Shown one piece after another: positions 8,701-16,985 of a stretch of 64,000 nucleotides of DNA. The notes beneath the pieces were generated by a model that worked only from the letters and a program-made list of their open reading frames with translations, had not been told where the DNA came from and did no database searches. The translations under genes were made by a program, and so were the position numbers. The DNA lies in assembly GCF_014323725.1 (NCBI RefSeq), contig NZ_JABVED010000001.1, forward strand, positions 478,505 through 542,504, given 5' to 3'. The stretch comes from Actinokineospora xionganensis (GTDB lineage: Bacteria > Actinomycetota > Actinomycetes > Mycobacteriales > Pseudonocardiaceae). Each line of letters opens with the position of its first letter. Within the stretch, counting starts at the first letter, position 1.

Positions 8701-10091
8701 CGCTGGAGGCCATCGAAGAGGCGGTGGCCCTGCGGCGTGACCTGGCAGACGCTCGCCCCGGGGTGCACCGCGTGGATCTCGCGATCAGCCTGATCAACGC
8801 CTCGAACCGCCTCAGTGAGATGGGGCGTCTCGCCGAGGCGGTGGACGCCGCGAGCGAGGCGGCGGGTATTTACCGCGCCCTGCCGCCGGATCGCCTGGAC
8901 GCGCACAAACCTGACTTCGCGACGTGCATGAACAACCTGGCAATCCGGTTGGCCGAAATGGGACGGTCCGACGAGGCCCTGACCGCGGCGCGGTCAGCCA
9001 CAGCCATCTACCGCGAGTTGGAGACACGCACTCCTGGCCGGTATCGAGCTGGGCTGGCCATGAGCCTGACCACGCTGTCAAACCGGCTGGGTGAGTTCGG
9101 TTTGACGGAGGCGGTGGCCCCGGCTCAGGAGGCGGTGGCCATCTACCGCGACCTGGCTCGCTCCCGCCCGATCGTCCACAACGAGGACCTCGCGATGAGC
9201 CTCACCAACCTGTCACTGCGATTGGACGCGCTCGCGGTCGAGTTGAGCGCCGCCTGCCGTGAGGACGAGGCGATCGACGCCGCCCACGAAGCGTGGTCAT
9301 GCCTGCGTCAGTTGAGCTTGCTGTGCGATGACCAGGCCCCACCGCCAGACGTCTATCGCTCCCGGTTGGCGGCGGCGCTGGGCAGAACCGCGGATCGGCT
9401 GACTGAGCTGAGCCGACCACACGACGCACTCGCTGCCCAGCAGGAGGCTGTTTTGATCTGGCGGGAGCGGGTGGCGGCAGGCCGCGACCGGTCCGACTTG
9501 GCGGTCTCCTTGAACAACCTGTCGAACCGGCTGGCCGACGTCGGTCGCGCGGAGGACGCGCTCGCCAGCATCGACGAGGCCGTGGCGATCGGCCGGGATT
9601 CGGCCGACGGTCTGCCAGACCCACACATGGCAGGGAGCCTAAACAACCTGTCTTTGCGCTTGGCCGAGGTAGGTCGCGTCGAGGAGGCCCTGACCGTGAT
9701 CAACGAGGCGGTGGACACCTACCGGGCGCTCGCCGAAACCGATCCTGACGAGTACCAGATCGACGTCGCCATGAGCCTCAACAATAAGGCAAGCCGCCTG
9801 GGTGACCTCGGCATGCACGAGGACGCGCTCGCGGAGTTGGACGACGCGATCGCCCTGTACCGACAGAGCAGCGCCGCAGCCGACGATGTTCTCTTCGAGC
9901 TGGCAGGCAGCATGGCCAACCGTGCAGTCCAACTGGAGGCGTTGGGCGATCATCACAACGCGCGCGCGGCGCTTGAGGAGTCCATTTCGGTTTGTCAACC
10001 GATGGCGGCCCTCCGACCCACGCGCTATGGCGCGACCGTCGCTCAGCTGACGGCCGCGCTGCACGACCTCCAATCTCGGCCCGGCAACTGA
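5796..10091 (+). CDS. Trypsin-like protease / P-loop NTPase / TPR-repeat protein
   Basis: This is a 1431-residue multidomain protein. Residues 1-200 are a trypsin-fold peptidase with an apparent catalytic triad: His31 (LCSAHV), Asp66 (DDASL) and Ser155 (GLSGAP). Residues ~225-480 hold a P-loop NTPase with Walker A HGSGGQGKT (Lys270) and Walker B VLVVVDYA (Asp314), STAND/AP-ATPase-like. From ~680 to the end run about fifteen TPR units of the form N-L-S-x-R-L-x(3)-G-R-x(3)-A-x-EAV-x(2)-YR-x-L. There is no signal peptide or TM, so it is cytosolic. Such proteins are proposed to be NTP-gated effectors in which the TPR part senses a trigger and the protease is released. The start is GTG 5796 after the Trypco2 gene; no other partner is encoded. 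Confidence 0.88.
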   Translation: MDWEHVTCVRGESRVGSGYVVASGLVLCSAHVTGPRGAPVEVFRPGLAAVVPGVVVWSGTPGGRDDASLIAVAPDAFPLQRQVRWGRTVTRVPGLPCETWGAPEVVQQPGRPAEVGHLLGSLNPGDRLVGYRYTMRITGPRHATLPTGSPWAGLSGAPLFSGDLLIGVIMADVAGAQHGELIAVPAYVLWHDESFRRVLGDAGGRLAPVELDRLSPVVPTRLTTPSSLLLARQEVVPWRSRPQLMHDLGVWLSEPGCGVWLLHGSGGQGKTRVAVQLGRELPGRWSVFWPSPEIPPPDLRVLRDVNAPVLVVVDYANSRAEQLAHMLSAVAGSPRQIKLLLLARSVNEWWEDLALHSDAVADLLSAARVRQLDPLAAEPTDDPYGEAVSAFSIALPSLAGLESYPWATIAADLQPPKSVSDHVLTLHLTALADLLDAAAPSESTPERTAEDRVLLHERRHWRAAAVRHGLVPVLIRALDDVVLVAVLTGLSTSRDAPAVLRTVPGLADQPDSAIGPVCAWFASMFPPTTQDREFDLLQPDRLAERHVARRVSARPELSERLAEVVTRDQAATMLTVLTRAGALPAADPGMGDHVVALCGINPDIVATAAVTIAPFVEHPEALLAGMRAVLRDPRHRPALVGLGDEFPVSSERLADIAHDVTAALVAGARDAADIPGLALHLSNLSVRLRALGRQEDARVVAEEAVSIRRQLVRDDPTTYSTDLATSLQSLSHVLSELGLPEAALAACEEAFRVHQGSGTASSADRASILNTMSIQFAALGRWEPAVAAATESVEICRVLAEAQSDADLARLAMGLLNLANRLDEAGHSARAAQTSVAARDLYRELTGINPDAFRPDLALSSNNASVHLAEVQRWAEALGAAHEAVDTYRHLVESRPEVHRAGFATSLITLSTRYHESGRTREAVETAREATAIYRTMACARPAAHRSDLALSLNDLSIWLAAGGDSAEALEAIEEAVALRRDLADARPGVHRVDLAISLINASNRLSEMGRLAEAVDAASEAAGIYRALPPDRLDAHKPDFATCMNNLAIRLAEMGRSDEALTAARSATAIYRELETRTPGRYRAGLAMSLTTLSNRLGEFGLTEAVAPAQEAVAIYRDLARSRPIVHNEDLAMSLTNLSLRLDALAVELSAACREDEAIDAAHEAWSCLRQLSLLCDDQAPPPDVYRSRLAAALGRTADRLTELSRPHDALAAQQEAVLIWRERVAAGRDRSDLAVSLNNLSNRLADVGRAEDALASIDEAVAIGRDSADGLPDPHMAGSLNNLSLRLAEVGRVEEALTVINEAVDTYRALAETDPDEYQIDVAMSLNNKASRLGDLGMHEDALAELDDAIALYRQSSAAADDVLFELAGSMANRAVQLEALGDHHNARAALEESISVCQPMAALRPTRYGATVAQLTAALHDLQSRPGN

Positions 10092-10149
10092 GCCCATCAG
10101 CATCGCGGGCCGCCGTCCGCCGCGCACACCCCACACCTGATGCCCACCT

Positions 10150-10562
10150 TGACGCGACGGGCGGGCTCGGACGCACCGGGACGACGCCAAGATCTCCATC
10201 GACACCAGATCGCCAATAGGGGGCGAGTTCGGCGGGTCGGGAGCGCCACCGCCAAGTCGTCGGGGTGCGCGACCTCGAACACCGGCTCCGCTGACTCGGC
10301 GACGACCTGTTCGGGCTCGTGGGGAACCCGCAGCCACCAGGATGGTCCGCGGGCCCGGGCAGCTCACTTTGAAGGGTCCGGTGTGGACGTCGAAGCTCCG
10401 CCATCAGGTCAGGCAGCGGAGCGGCTTCCACGAGGGCGCACGTATACGGGAGGGCGGGCGTGTCCAGGATCGCGGTCGGGCCGGTCTCGACGACGCGGCC
10501 CAGGTCCATGACCGTGACGCGGTCGACTGAGTGGCGGGTCAAGGCGATGTCGCCGAAGATCT
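10150..10562 (-). pseudogene. C-terminal remnant of an oligopeptide ABC transporter ATPase (OppF/DppF type)
   Basis: Leftward from 10562 the frame reads ALTRHSVDRVTVMDLGRVVE then GPTAILDTPALPYTCALVEA. This is the region after the H-loop of Opp/Dpp ATPases (compare the family pattern VRHISDRVAVMYLG and HPYTRALL), followed by a G-E-x-P-like turn and a GGCGF motif typical of their tail (SGCRF). The tail then appears in a second frame (VFEVAHPDDLAVAL), indicating a frameshift. The nucleotide-binding core is absent: homology begins abruptly just beyond the P450 stop codon. It is a relic at the boundary of the biosynthetic cluster. Confidence 0.65.
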
Positions 10563-10575
10563 GGACCCTACGCTC

Positions 10576-11790
10576 CTATCCGACGGCGACGGGCAAGGAT
10601 GTCGTGCCGAGTATGAAGTTGGATCGCAGTCTGCGGGCCGGGCCCGAGGACCGCACCCGACCGCTCAGCGCCGCGAAGCGCTCGAAGAACAGCAGGAGTT
10701 CGGTCTGTGCGATCGGGGCGCCGATGCAGCGGTGGATGCCCGCTCCGTAAGAGAGGTGCCGATTGGGGGTGCGGCCGAGGTCGAAGTTGTCCGGGTCGTC
10801 GAACCGCGTCTCGTCGCGGTTGGCTGAGACATTCCACAGGGTCACCGAATCGCCCGCGCGCAGAAGAACACCGTCACGCTCGACGTCCTGTTTCACGACA
10901 CGCTGTACGTAGGCGTTCACCGAGGCCCACCGCAGGATCTCCTCGACAGCTGACACGAGCAGATCCGGGGTGCGCGCGAGCCGCGCGTGCTCCTCGGGGT
11001 GCGCGAGCAACGCCTCGACGCCGAGACAGGCGGTGTACGACGATGTTTCGTTGCCGCCCACGGCGACGTTCATGCAGTTGAAGAAAATGTCCTCTTCGGG
11101 CAGTGGCCTGCCGTTGAGCTTGGCCCGGCTCAGCACGGAGAGCAGGTCGTCGCCCGAGCGGGCTCGGCGGGGTGCGAGCAGATCGGCGAAGAACTCGAAG
11201 ACCTCAGCCTGCAGCCATGCCAGCCGCAGCCGCTGGTCGCCACCGGTGTCGACGAACTGCTCGTCACGGAAGCCGACCATCCGACGGGTCAACCCGATGA
11301 GGTGGTGCGCCTCGGCGTGGTCGATGCCCATGACGACCATGAGCGCGCCCGCGGGTAGCTCGGTGGCCACGTCGGTGGCGATGTCGGCGCCCCCATCGGC
11401 CAGCATCCGCTCGATCGCGGCGTCGAGAAGCACCCTGACCTGCGCGGTGACCCGCTCGACCACCGTCGCCGCCAGGGCGGGGTGGATCACTTGTTTGAGC
11501 AGGCGGTGGCGCGGCAGATCGGACGCGACGAGCATGCGGTTGCCCGCGGTGTCGTCCGTGCTGCGGAACGACCCGCCGAGCACCGCGCCCCGCGTGGAGC
11601 CGAACAGCCCGTGCTCACGGTAGGCCCAGAGCACGTCGTCGTAGCGCGTCAACGCCCAGAACGCGCTGCCGTCCGCCCCCTCGTTCCAGTGGATCGGGTC
11701 ATTGGCACGCAACCAGGCGAAGGCGTCGAGGTGCTGCTCGGTGACGAAGAGGTCGACATCGGTGAGGTCGGTGCGCGGTGCGGTGGTCAC
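10576..11790 (-). CDS. Cytochrome P450 of the type acting on carrier-bound amino acids
   Basis: The 404-residue soluble P450 has I-helix motif VGGNETSS, the ExxR motif (EEILR) and heme-binding loop SYGAGIHRCIGA with Cys355 as the axial ligand; the usual Phe seven residues before Cys is Tyr. The G-G-N-E-T form of the I-helix is shared with P450s that beta-hydroxylate amino acids on a peptidyl carrier protein (NovI/OxyD-like). It starts with GTG 11790, overlapping the A-PCP stop by four bases, so the two are co-translated. The likely reaction is hydroxylation of the aminoacyl-PCP made by the neighbour; substrate unknown. Redox partners are not encoded here. Confidence 0.9.
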   Translation of the reverse strand: MTTAPRTDLTDVDLFVTEQHLDAFAWLRANDPIHWNEGADGSAFWALTRYDDVLWAYREHGLFGSTRGAVLGGSFRSTDDTAGNRMLVASDLPRHRLLKQVIHPALAATVVERVTAQVRVLLDAAIERMLADGGADIATDVATELPAGALMVVMGIDHAEAHHLIGLTRRMVGFRDEQFVDTGGDQRLRLAWLQAEVFEFFADLLAPRRARSGDDLLSVLSRAKLNGRPLPEEDIFFNCMNVAVGGNETSSYTACLGVEALLAHPEEHARLARTPDLLVSAVEEILRWASVNAYVQRVVKQDVERDGVLLRAGDSVTLWNVSANRDETRFDDPDNFDLGRTPNRHLSYGAGIHRCIGAPIAQTELLLFFERFAALSGRVRSSGPARRLRSNFILGTTSLPVAVG

Positions 11791-13562
11791 AGCAGCGGCC
11801 CGCCAGTGCGCTCCTCGTCGATACGAGCGGCCAGGTCGGCCAGGACACTGTTGCGCAGGATGACGGTCATCTCGAACGACACGTCCAGCTCGCGCTTCAT
11901 CCGACTGTTCATGCGGAAGGCGAGCAGCGAGTGGCCGCCGAGGCTGAAGAAGTCCTCGTCGCGGCCGACCTCTTCGACGCCGAGCAGTTCCGCCCAGATC
12001 GCGGCGAGGCGCTTCTCGGTGTCGGTGACCAGTGCGACACGGCGCCGAGTGCGTTCGTGGTGATCGCGCAGCAGCGCTTGCAGCGCAGCCGAGTCCCGCT
12101 TGCCGTGCTCGCTGACGGGCATCTCCCGCAGTCGCACGAAGTGGCTGGGGACCAGGAAGTCGGGCAGTTCGGCCTCGGCGTACTCGCGCAGCCGTTGCAG
12201 GGTGAGGGAACCCGCGAGCACGACGAACGCGACGAGCCGCTTGTCGTCGTCGGACCCGATGGAGAGCACCGCCACCTCACGCACGTCGCGGTGCCTGGTG
12301 AGCGCCCGTTCGACTTCGCCGGGCTCGACCCGGTAGCCGCGGACCTTGACCTGGTCGTCGACCCGGCCGATGAACTCGAGCACGCCGTCCTCGGCGACCC
12401 GCGCGAGGTCGCCGGTGCGGTACAGCCTCGTCGTGTCGTCGGCGAACGGGCTGCGCACGAACCGTTCGGCGGTCAACTCCGGCTGCCCGAGATACTCGCG
12501 GGCCAGGCCCGGCCCACCGACGTGAATCTCGCCGATCTCGCCGGGTCCAGCCTCGCGCAGCTCTGGCGTCAGCACGCGCACGGTCACCCCGGCGAGTGGG
12601 CGGCCGATCGGGATGCTGTCCCGGTCGGTGTCCGCTGTGGTGACCCGGTGCGCCGTGCACGCGGTGGTGATCTCCGCGGGGCCGTAGAGGTTGTACAGCT
12701 CGCCGCTGAACTCGCCGTCGAGTACGTCGCGGCACGCGGCGGGCAGCAGCACGTCGCCGCCCACCTGCAGCAGGCGCAGCGCGGCGAACGCGTCCCTGTC
12801 CTCGTGGACGACCTGGTTGACAACCATCGTCGGCACCAGCATCGCGGTGATCCGCCTGCGCTTGAGTTCCCTGCGGAAGTCGACCGCCAGCAGTTCGGGA
12901 ACGGGTGGCAGGACCACGACCTCGGCGCCCGCGGCCAGCGCGGACCACATTTCGAAATGGAAGGCGTCGAAGGACAGACTCGAGATCTGTCCGACGCGGT
13001 CCTTGGGCGCCAGCGCGGGGAGCGAGGGGTTCGTCGCGAACGAACAGAGATTGCGGTGTTCGAGCAGGATCGCCTTGGGCTGTCCGGAGGAGCCCGAGGT
13101 GAACAGCACACTCGCCGCCCAGTCCGGCTCGACGGCCATCCTCGCCCCGGCGGCCTCGGCCGGTTCCCCGCGCAGTCCGATGGTCTCCAGCTCCAGATGG
13201 GCGAGGGTGGCTTGCCACTCGGGGCGCGTGATGACCAGGCGCGACTGGCTGTTGACCAGCATGTGGTCCCGTCGCGCGTCCGGATAGCGGGTGTCGACGG
13301 CGACGTAGGCGCCGCCCGCCTTGAGGATGCCGAGGATCGCTACGAGGACGTCCACCGACCGGTCGAGGTAGAGACCGACCCTGTCCTGCGCACGGACACC
13401 CCGGGCGAGCAGGGCGGCGGCGAGCCGGTCGGCCCGCGTGTCCAACTGCGCATAGGTCAGCGTCTGCTCGTCGTCGCTCACCGCCGGGCGGTCAGCGTGC
13501 GCGGCGACACTCGCGGCGAACATGTCAGTCAGGGTTGCCACCGGACTGGCGGTGTTTGGCAT
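11787..13562 (-). CDS. Stand-alone NRPS adenylation-PCP didomain protein
   Basis: This 591-residue protein has an adenylation domain (residues ~1-490; motifs LFTSGSSGQPK, LYGPAEITT, YRTGDLA, GRVDDQVKVRGYRVEPGEVE and a degenerate A10 EHGKRD) plus one carrier domain with the phosphopantetheine Ser545 in SLGGHSLLAF. There is no condensation or thioesterase domain, as in NovH/NikP1-type proteins that prime an amino acid for P450 hydroxylation. My by-eye specificity code is D-A-F-T-Q-G-L-T-K, which matches no substrate I know. Start: ATG 13562, with GGAGGAG three bases upstream; an upstream in-frame GTG at 13607 would overlap the previous gene but lacks a good RBS. Confidence 0.93.
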   Translation of the reverse strand: MPNTASPVATLTDMFAASVAAHADRPAVSDDEQTLTYAQLDTRADRLAAALLARGVRAQDRVGLYLDRSVDVLVAILGILKAGGAYVAVDTRYPDARRDHMLVNSQSRLVITRPEWQATLAHLELETIGLRGEPAEAAGARMAVEPDWAASVLFTSGSSGQPKAILLEHRNLCSFATNPSLPALAPKDRVGQISSLSFDAFHFEMWSALAAGAEVVVLPPVPELLAVDFRRELKRRRITAMLVPTMVVNQVVHEDRDAFAALRLLQVGGDVLLPAACRDVLDGEFSGELYNLYGPAEITTACTAHRVTTADTDRDSIPIGRPLAGVTVRVLTPELREAGPGEIGEIHVGGPGLAREYLGQPELTAERFVRSPFADDTTRLYRTGDLARVAEDGVLEFIGRVDDQVKVRGYRVEPGEVERALTRHRDVREVAVLSIGSDDDKRLVAFVVLAGSLTLQRLREYAEAELPDFLVPSHFVRLREMPVSEHGKRDSAALQALLRDHHERTRRRVALVTDTEKRLAAIWAELLGVEEVGRDEDFFSLGGHSLLAFRMNSRMKRELDVSFEMTVILRNSVLADLAARIDEERTGGPLL

Positions 13563-13599
13563 CTGCTCCTCCACGAGGCTCTGCGTGCACTGGGCTAGG

Positions 13600-15678
13600 T
13601 CAGACACGGAACACCACCGTCCTGGTCAGACAGCGCACGGCGCCGTCGGCGGCCAGAAGGACTTTGAAGTAGTGCGCGTCGGGAATGGTCAGCCCTGGGT
13701 CGCTACCGCCGACGAAAGTGATGGTCGTCCGCGCCCCGGGCTCCATCCGCAGCGACCGGCTGTCGAGCATCCGGCAGTTGAAGCGCTCCTCGTGCACGAA
13801 CGCGGCGCCGACGGCGATGGTCAGCGGTTGGTCGGCGGGCGCCTCAATGGTCACCTCCGCGTCGAACGTGTCGCCGAGCCGGGATTCCGACGGACTGGTG
13901 ACCGTCACCCGCGCCGGGAACTCGGCGACGCCCGCGACGACTTCGCCGCACCGCAGGCAGACATCCGAACGCAGCACGGGACCGCCCGCGCCGCCCGCTG
14001 AGCGCAGCCGCTGGGCGATCGCGCACCGACCACCGCACTGGGGGCACTCGTACAGTTCCTCGTCGCCGACCAGCCGCACCGGTGCGGGCCAGCCGTCCAC
14101 CAGGCTGTAGTAGGTCTTCGCCGCCCAGCGGACTTCGTTGTCCACCAGCCGGAACTGCAAGTCGGTCAACGCGCGCTCGGCGTCGGCGAAGGCGTTCGCC
14201 GCGGCGCGCGCCGCGCCGAGGTCGGCCGCGACCGCGCGGTCCCGCACCGCCCCGGCGGCCAGCCGGTGCGCGGCGTCGACCTCGGCCGTGGCCACGCTCA
14301 TGCCGAGGCTGCCCAGCCCGCGCAGCCGGTCCAGCCACGGCCGCACCCGTGCGGTCCAGCGCTCGTCAAGATAGCCGGGTGCCTGCTCGATCCAACCGCC
14401 CGAGCGCCCGACCGCCGTGGTCAAGACCCAACTGGACGAGTCGCGGGACCGCGGCACCACCAACGGCCCGTCCTGGGCGGCGGCCAGCAGGTCGCGGCCG
14501 GGGACAAGCAGCGCGGTGTTCCCCGCGGGCACGTCGACGCCGTCTCGCTCGTCCAGGGAAGCCATCGCCTCGACGGGGTCGCGGTCGGCCGGGGCGGGAA
14601 CCAGCCCCGCGTCCCCGAACAATGCCAGCCTCCCGCCCGCCGACAGGTCGGCGGCGATCGAGCCGTTCATCTCGGCCGTCGCGGTGCCCAGCGAGGCGCC
14701 GGCGCGCAGCAGCGCCCGGAACAGCTGGGCGACATGGCCCGCCCCGTCCCGCACGCCGACCGCGGCGCAGACCGCCAGCGCGTGTCCCTCGACCATGCTC
14801 AGCGGGATCGACACGTCGACGCGGACCCTGGCCGCACCCGCCACGGCCGTTCGGCAGCTGTCGAGCACGGTGAACGCCGCGCGAATGTCCGCGGCACGCA
14901 GGTGGTCGGTGACCTCGACGTCGTCGCGGTGACAGCGGGGTCCCTGCTGGCAGGCCGTCGGGTGATCCACCCATCCCGACGTCATCGCGGGCTGGATCGT
15001 CAGGAGCGGAAGTTCATGCTGACGGCCGCAGATACCCCCGCCCGCGAGGTGCATCAGGCAGCCGCGCGCGTGGCCCCGCCCGGCCAGCACCGCGACACCC
15101 CCGGCGAGACCGGCGCGCAGTCCCGCAGGGGTCAGTTGGTCGCCGGTCAGCCAACCGGGGGCGGGGTCGTGGTCGGTGATGGTGTCGAACGAGATGTCGT
15201 CCAGGGCCGCCATCACCGCGGGGCCGTGCAGGACGGTCCTGGCGATCAGCCGCGTGGTCGCGGCGAGATCGCGCGCGGCGAGCCAGCCGATCGTGGCGTC
15301 GTGGTGCACGGTGGCCAACCGCTCCGGGGTGATCTCGGCCGGCCGAGTGACGACGGTGACCGGTGTTGTCCGCGCTGCCTCCATGGCCTCATCGATCGGA
15401 CCGAGGTGCAGCGGCCTGCCGGTCGCGCGCGCCAACACCAGCGCGGCCGCGCGCAGCGACAAGTCGTCGCACCAGAGCTCGCCTTGCCATGACCTGGGGT
15501 CGTGCTCCTTGGTGACGGGAAGCTCGAGCAAGCCCGCTGCCGCGTCCCCGCCCGTGAGGATGGGCAGTGCACGCTCCAGGCGGTCGACTTCGGCGGCCGC
15601 CCGCGCGTACGCCTCCTCGTCGGGAACGAGAACGTACGCCCGCGTGGTCGCGGCGGCGGTGGCAACGTCGGTCATCAT
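13600..15678 (-). CDS. Cluster protein with putative clan CD (CHAT/C25-like) cysteine protease core and zinc ribbon
   Basis: This 692-residue protein has no clear named family. Residues ~190-390 resemble a caspase-fold peptidase. A hydrophobic strand runs to RGHARG (His203), a strand ends VLDSCRTA (Cys275), and S-I-P-L-S-M-V-E-G-H-A, QLFRALLRAG and LALFGDAGL then follow the order seen in CHAT/gingipain-like proteins. A zinc ribbon follows (Cys545/Cys548, Cys574/Cys577). The last ~100 residues look like a beta-sandwich. The protease reading is inference from motif order. It lies between the MFS and A-PCP genes, 8 bases after the former, within one leftward operon. Start: ATG 15678 (MM at the N-terminus). 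Confidence 0.6.
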   Translation of the reverse strand: MMTDVATAAATTRAYVLVPDEEAYARAAAEVDRLERALPILTGGDAAAGLLELPVTKEHDPRSWQGELWCDDLSLRAAALVLARATGRPLHLGPIDEAMEAARTTPVTVVTRPAEITPERLATVHHDATIGWLAARDLAATTRLIARTVLHGPAVMAALDDISFDTITDHDPAPGWLTGDQLTPAGLRAGLAGGVAVLAGRGHARGCLMHLAGGGICGRQHELPLLTIQPAMTSGWVDHPTACQQGPRCHRDDVEVTDHLRAADIRAAFTVLDSCRTAVAGAARVRVDVSIPLSMVEGHALAVCAAVGVRDGAGHVAQLFRALLRAGASLGTATAEMNGSIAADLSAGGRLALFGDAGLVPAPADRDPVEAMASLDERDGVDVPAGNTALLVPGRDLLAAAQDGPLVVPRSRDSSSWVLTTAVGRSGGWIEQAPGYLDERWTARVRPWLDRLRGLGSLGMSVATAEVDAAHRLAAGAVRDRAVAADLGAARAAANAFADAERALTDLQFRLVDNEVRWAAKTYYSLVDGWPAPVRLVGDEELYECPQCGGRCAIAQRLRSAGGAGGPVLRSDVCLRCGEVVAGVAEFPARVTVTSPSESRLGDTFDAEVTIEAPADQPLTIAVGAAFVHEERFNCRMLDSRSLRMEPGARTTITFVGGSDPGLTIPDAHYFKVLLAADGAVRCLTRTVVFRV

Positions 15679-15686
15679 CGGTCCGT

Positions 15687-16985
15687 CTATGTCGTCGGGG
15701 TGGCAGCGGGCTTCATGGCCCTGTCGGGAGGATGCGGCGCGGCGTCGAGCTCGGTCCAGCCGTGCAACTCCCCGTCCCGGCCCTGGCGCAGGGAACGCAC
15801 CCGGGGCACGGCGAGGACGGCCAGTACGGCCAGACAGACACACCCCATGGCGACGACAAGTACCGTCGTGGTGCTGGTCGCCTCGGCGAGTGGGCCCACC
15901 GCGGCGTAGCCCAACGGCGCGACCGTGAACGACACGAGCATGTCGTAGGAGCTGACCCGCGACAGCACGTCGTCGGGGATGAGTCGCTGCACCGCGGTGA
16001 TCCAGACGGTGTTGACGAACGCGACTCCGGCCGCGGACACGAGCGCGGCGCCGACCACGAGCCACAGCGCGGAAGGAACGATGAGGGCGGCCAGTGGGAA
16101 CACGGTGAGCGCGAGCCCAAGGTGCGCGATGACCAGCGGACGGCGTGGCCGCCAGCGCAGGGCGAGCGCGCCGCCGAGCAGCGACCCGACAGCCATGCTC
16201 GTGCTGATCGCGCCCCACGCCGCCGCTCCACCCGCGAGGGTGAAGACGATGACCGGACCGAGCACGAGGAAAGCGCAGAAGCCGAGATTCCACAGCGCGT
16301 GGCAGCACAGCGCGATCCAGTACCACGGCCGCGAGGTCACCTCTCGCCAGCCGACGAGCAGATCCGCGAAGAAGCTTGCCTGTCCGCGGGGCTTGCCGTG
16401 TGCGACTTGGAGCAACGCGACCGCGATCGCGCTCACCAGGAACGTCACCGCGTCGAGCAGGTAGACCCAGCCGACCGACGTGGTGGCGACTACGACGCCC
16501 GCGACGATCGGGCCCAGGATGTCGGAGGTGCTGCGGGAGACGTCCATCAACGCGTTGGCCTGGTGCAGTCGCGCGGCGCTGACGGTTTGGGGGACCATGC
16601 CACTGAACGCGGGCTTCGCCATGGCCGCGGCGGCGCCGTAGCAGACCGCCGCGGCGGTCAGCAGCGCGACGCTCGGGCGCTGGGTCAACAGCAGGACGCC
16701 CACGCACGACTGGACGACGAGCAGGAACACGTCGCTGCCGATGAGCAGCAGCCGCCGCGACACCCGGTCGGCCAACGTGCCGCCGAACAGCAGCAGCACC
16801 ACCCTGACCACAGTGGACGTCGCGAGCACGATACCGATGTCGGTCGCCGTCCCGCCGACCGACAGCACCGAGAATGCCAAGGTCAACGGCATGAGCGCGT
16901 CACCGAACGATGACGTGGTCCGCGCGATCCACAACAGGCGGAACGGGCGTTCGGCCAGCGCGCCCAACGTGCTCGCCTTGCTCAT
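15687..16985 (-). CDS. MFS exporter (MFS_3/enterobactin-exporter type)
   Basis: The 432-residue membrane protein has about 12 hydrophobic helices and the loop-2 motif GGTLADRVSRR, in the style of MFS_3 efflux proteins. The start ATG at 16985 shares ATGA with the stop of the upstream M3 peptidase gene, placing it in the leftward arm of the peptide cluster. Its likely role is export of the cluster product. A longer open frame upstream is antisense-like sequence within the peptidase gene. Confidence 0.88.
   Translation of the reverse strand: MSKASTLGALAERPFRLLWIARTTSSFGDALMPLTLAFSVLSVGGTATDIGIVLATSTVVRVVLLLFGGTLADRVSRRLLLIGSDVFLLVVQSCVGVLLLTQRPSVALLTAAAVCYGAAAAMAKPAFSGMVPQTVSAARLHQANALMDVSRSTSDILGPIVAGVVVATTSVGWVYLLDAVTFLVSAIAVALLQVAHGKPRGQASFFADLLVGWREVTSRPWYWIALCCHALWNLGFCAFLVLGPVIVFTLAGGAAAWGAISTSMAVGSLLGGALALRWRPRRPLVIAHLGLALTVFPLAALIVPSALWLVVGAALVSAAGVAFVNTVWITAVQRLIPDDVLSRVSSYDMLVSFTVAPLGYAAVGPLAEATSTTTVLVVAMGCVCLAVLAVLAVPRVRSLRQGRDGELHGWTELDAAPHPPDRAMKPAATPTT

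Noticed and set aside
7750-10060. Tandem DNA repeat or CRISPR-like array inside the large gene
   Set aside because: The periodicity is at protein level (TPR units of ~42 residues); no identical spaced DNA repeats.
11778-13598. 606-residue open frame on the plus strand across the A-PCP gene
   Set aside because: Mirror of the NRPS gene with no motif of its own; the minus-strand adenylation and carrier motifs are unambiguous.
15679-16707. Upstream extension of the 692-residue protein frame to 16707
   Set aside because: The extra ~340 codons are Arg-rich shadow of the MFS gene; the ATG pair at 15675-15678 begins the natural-looking sequence.
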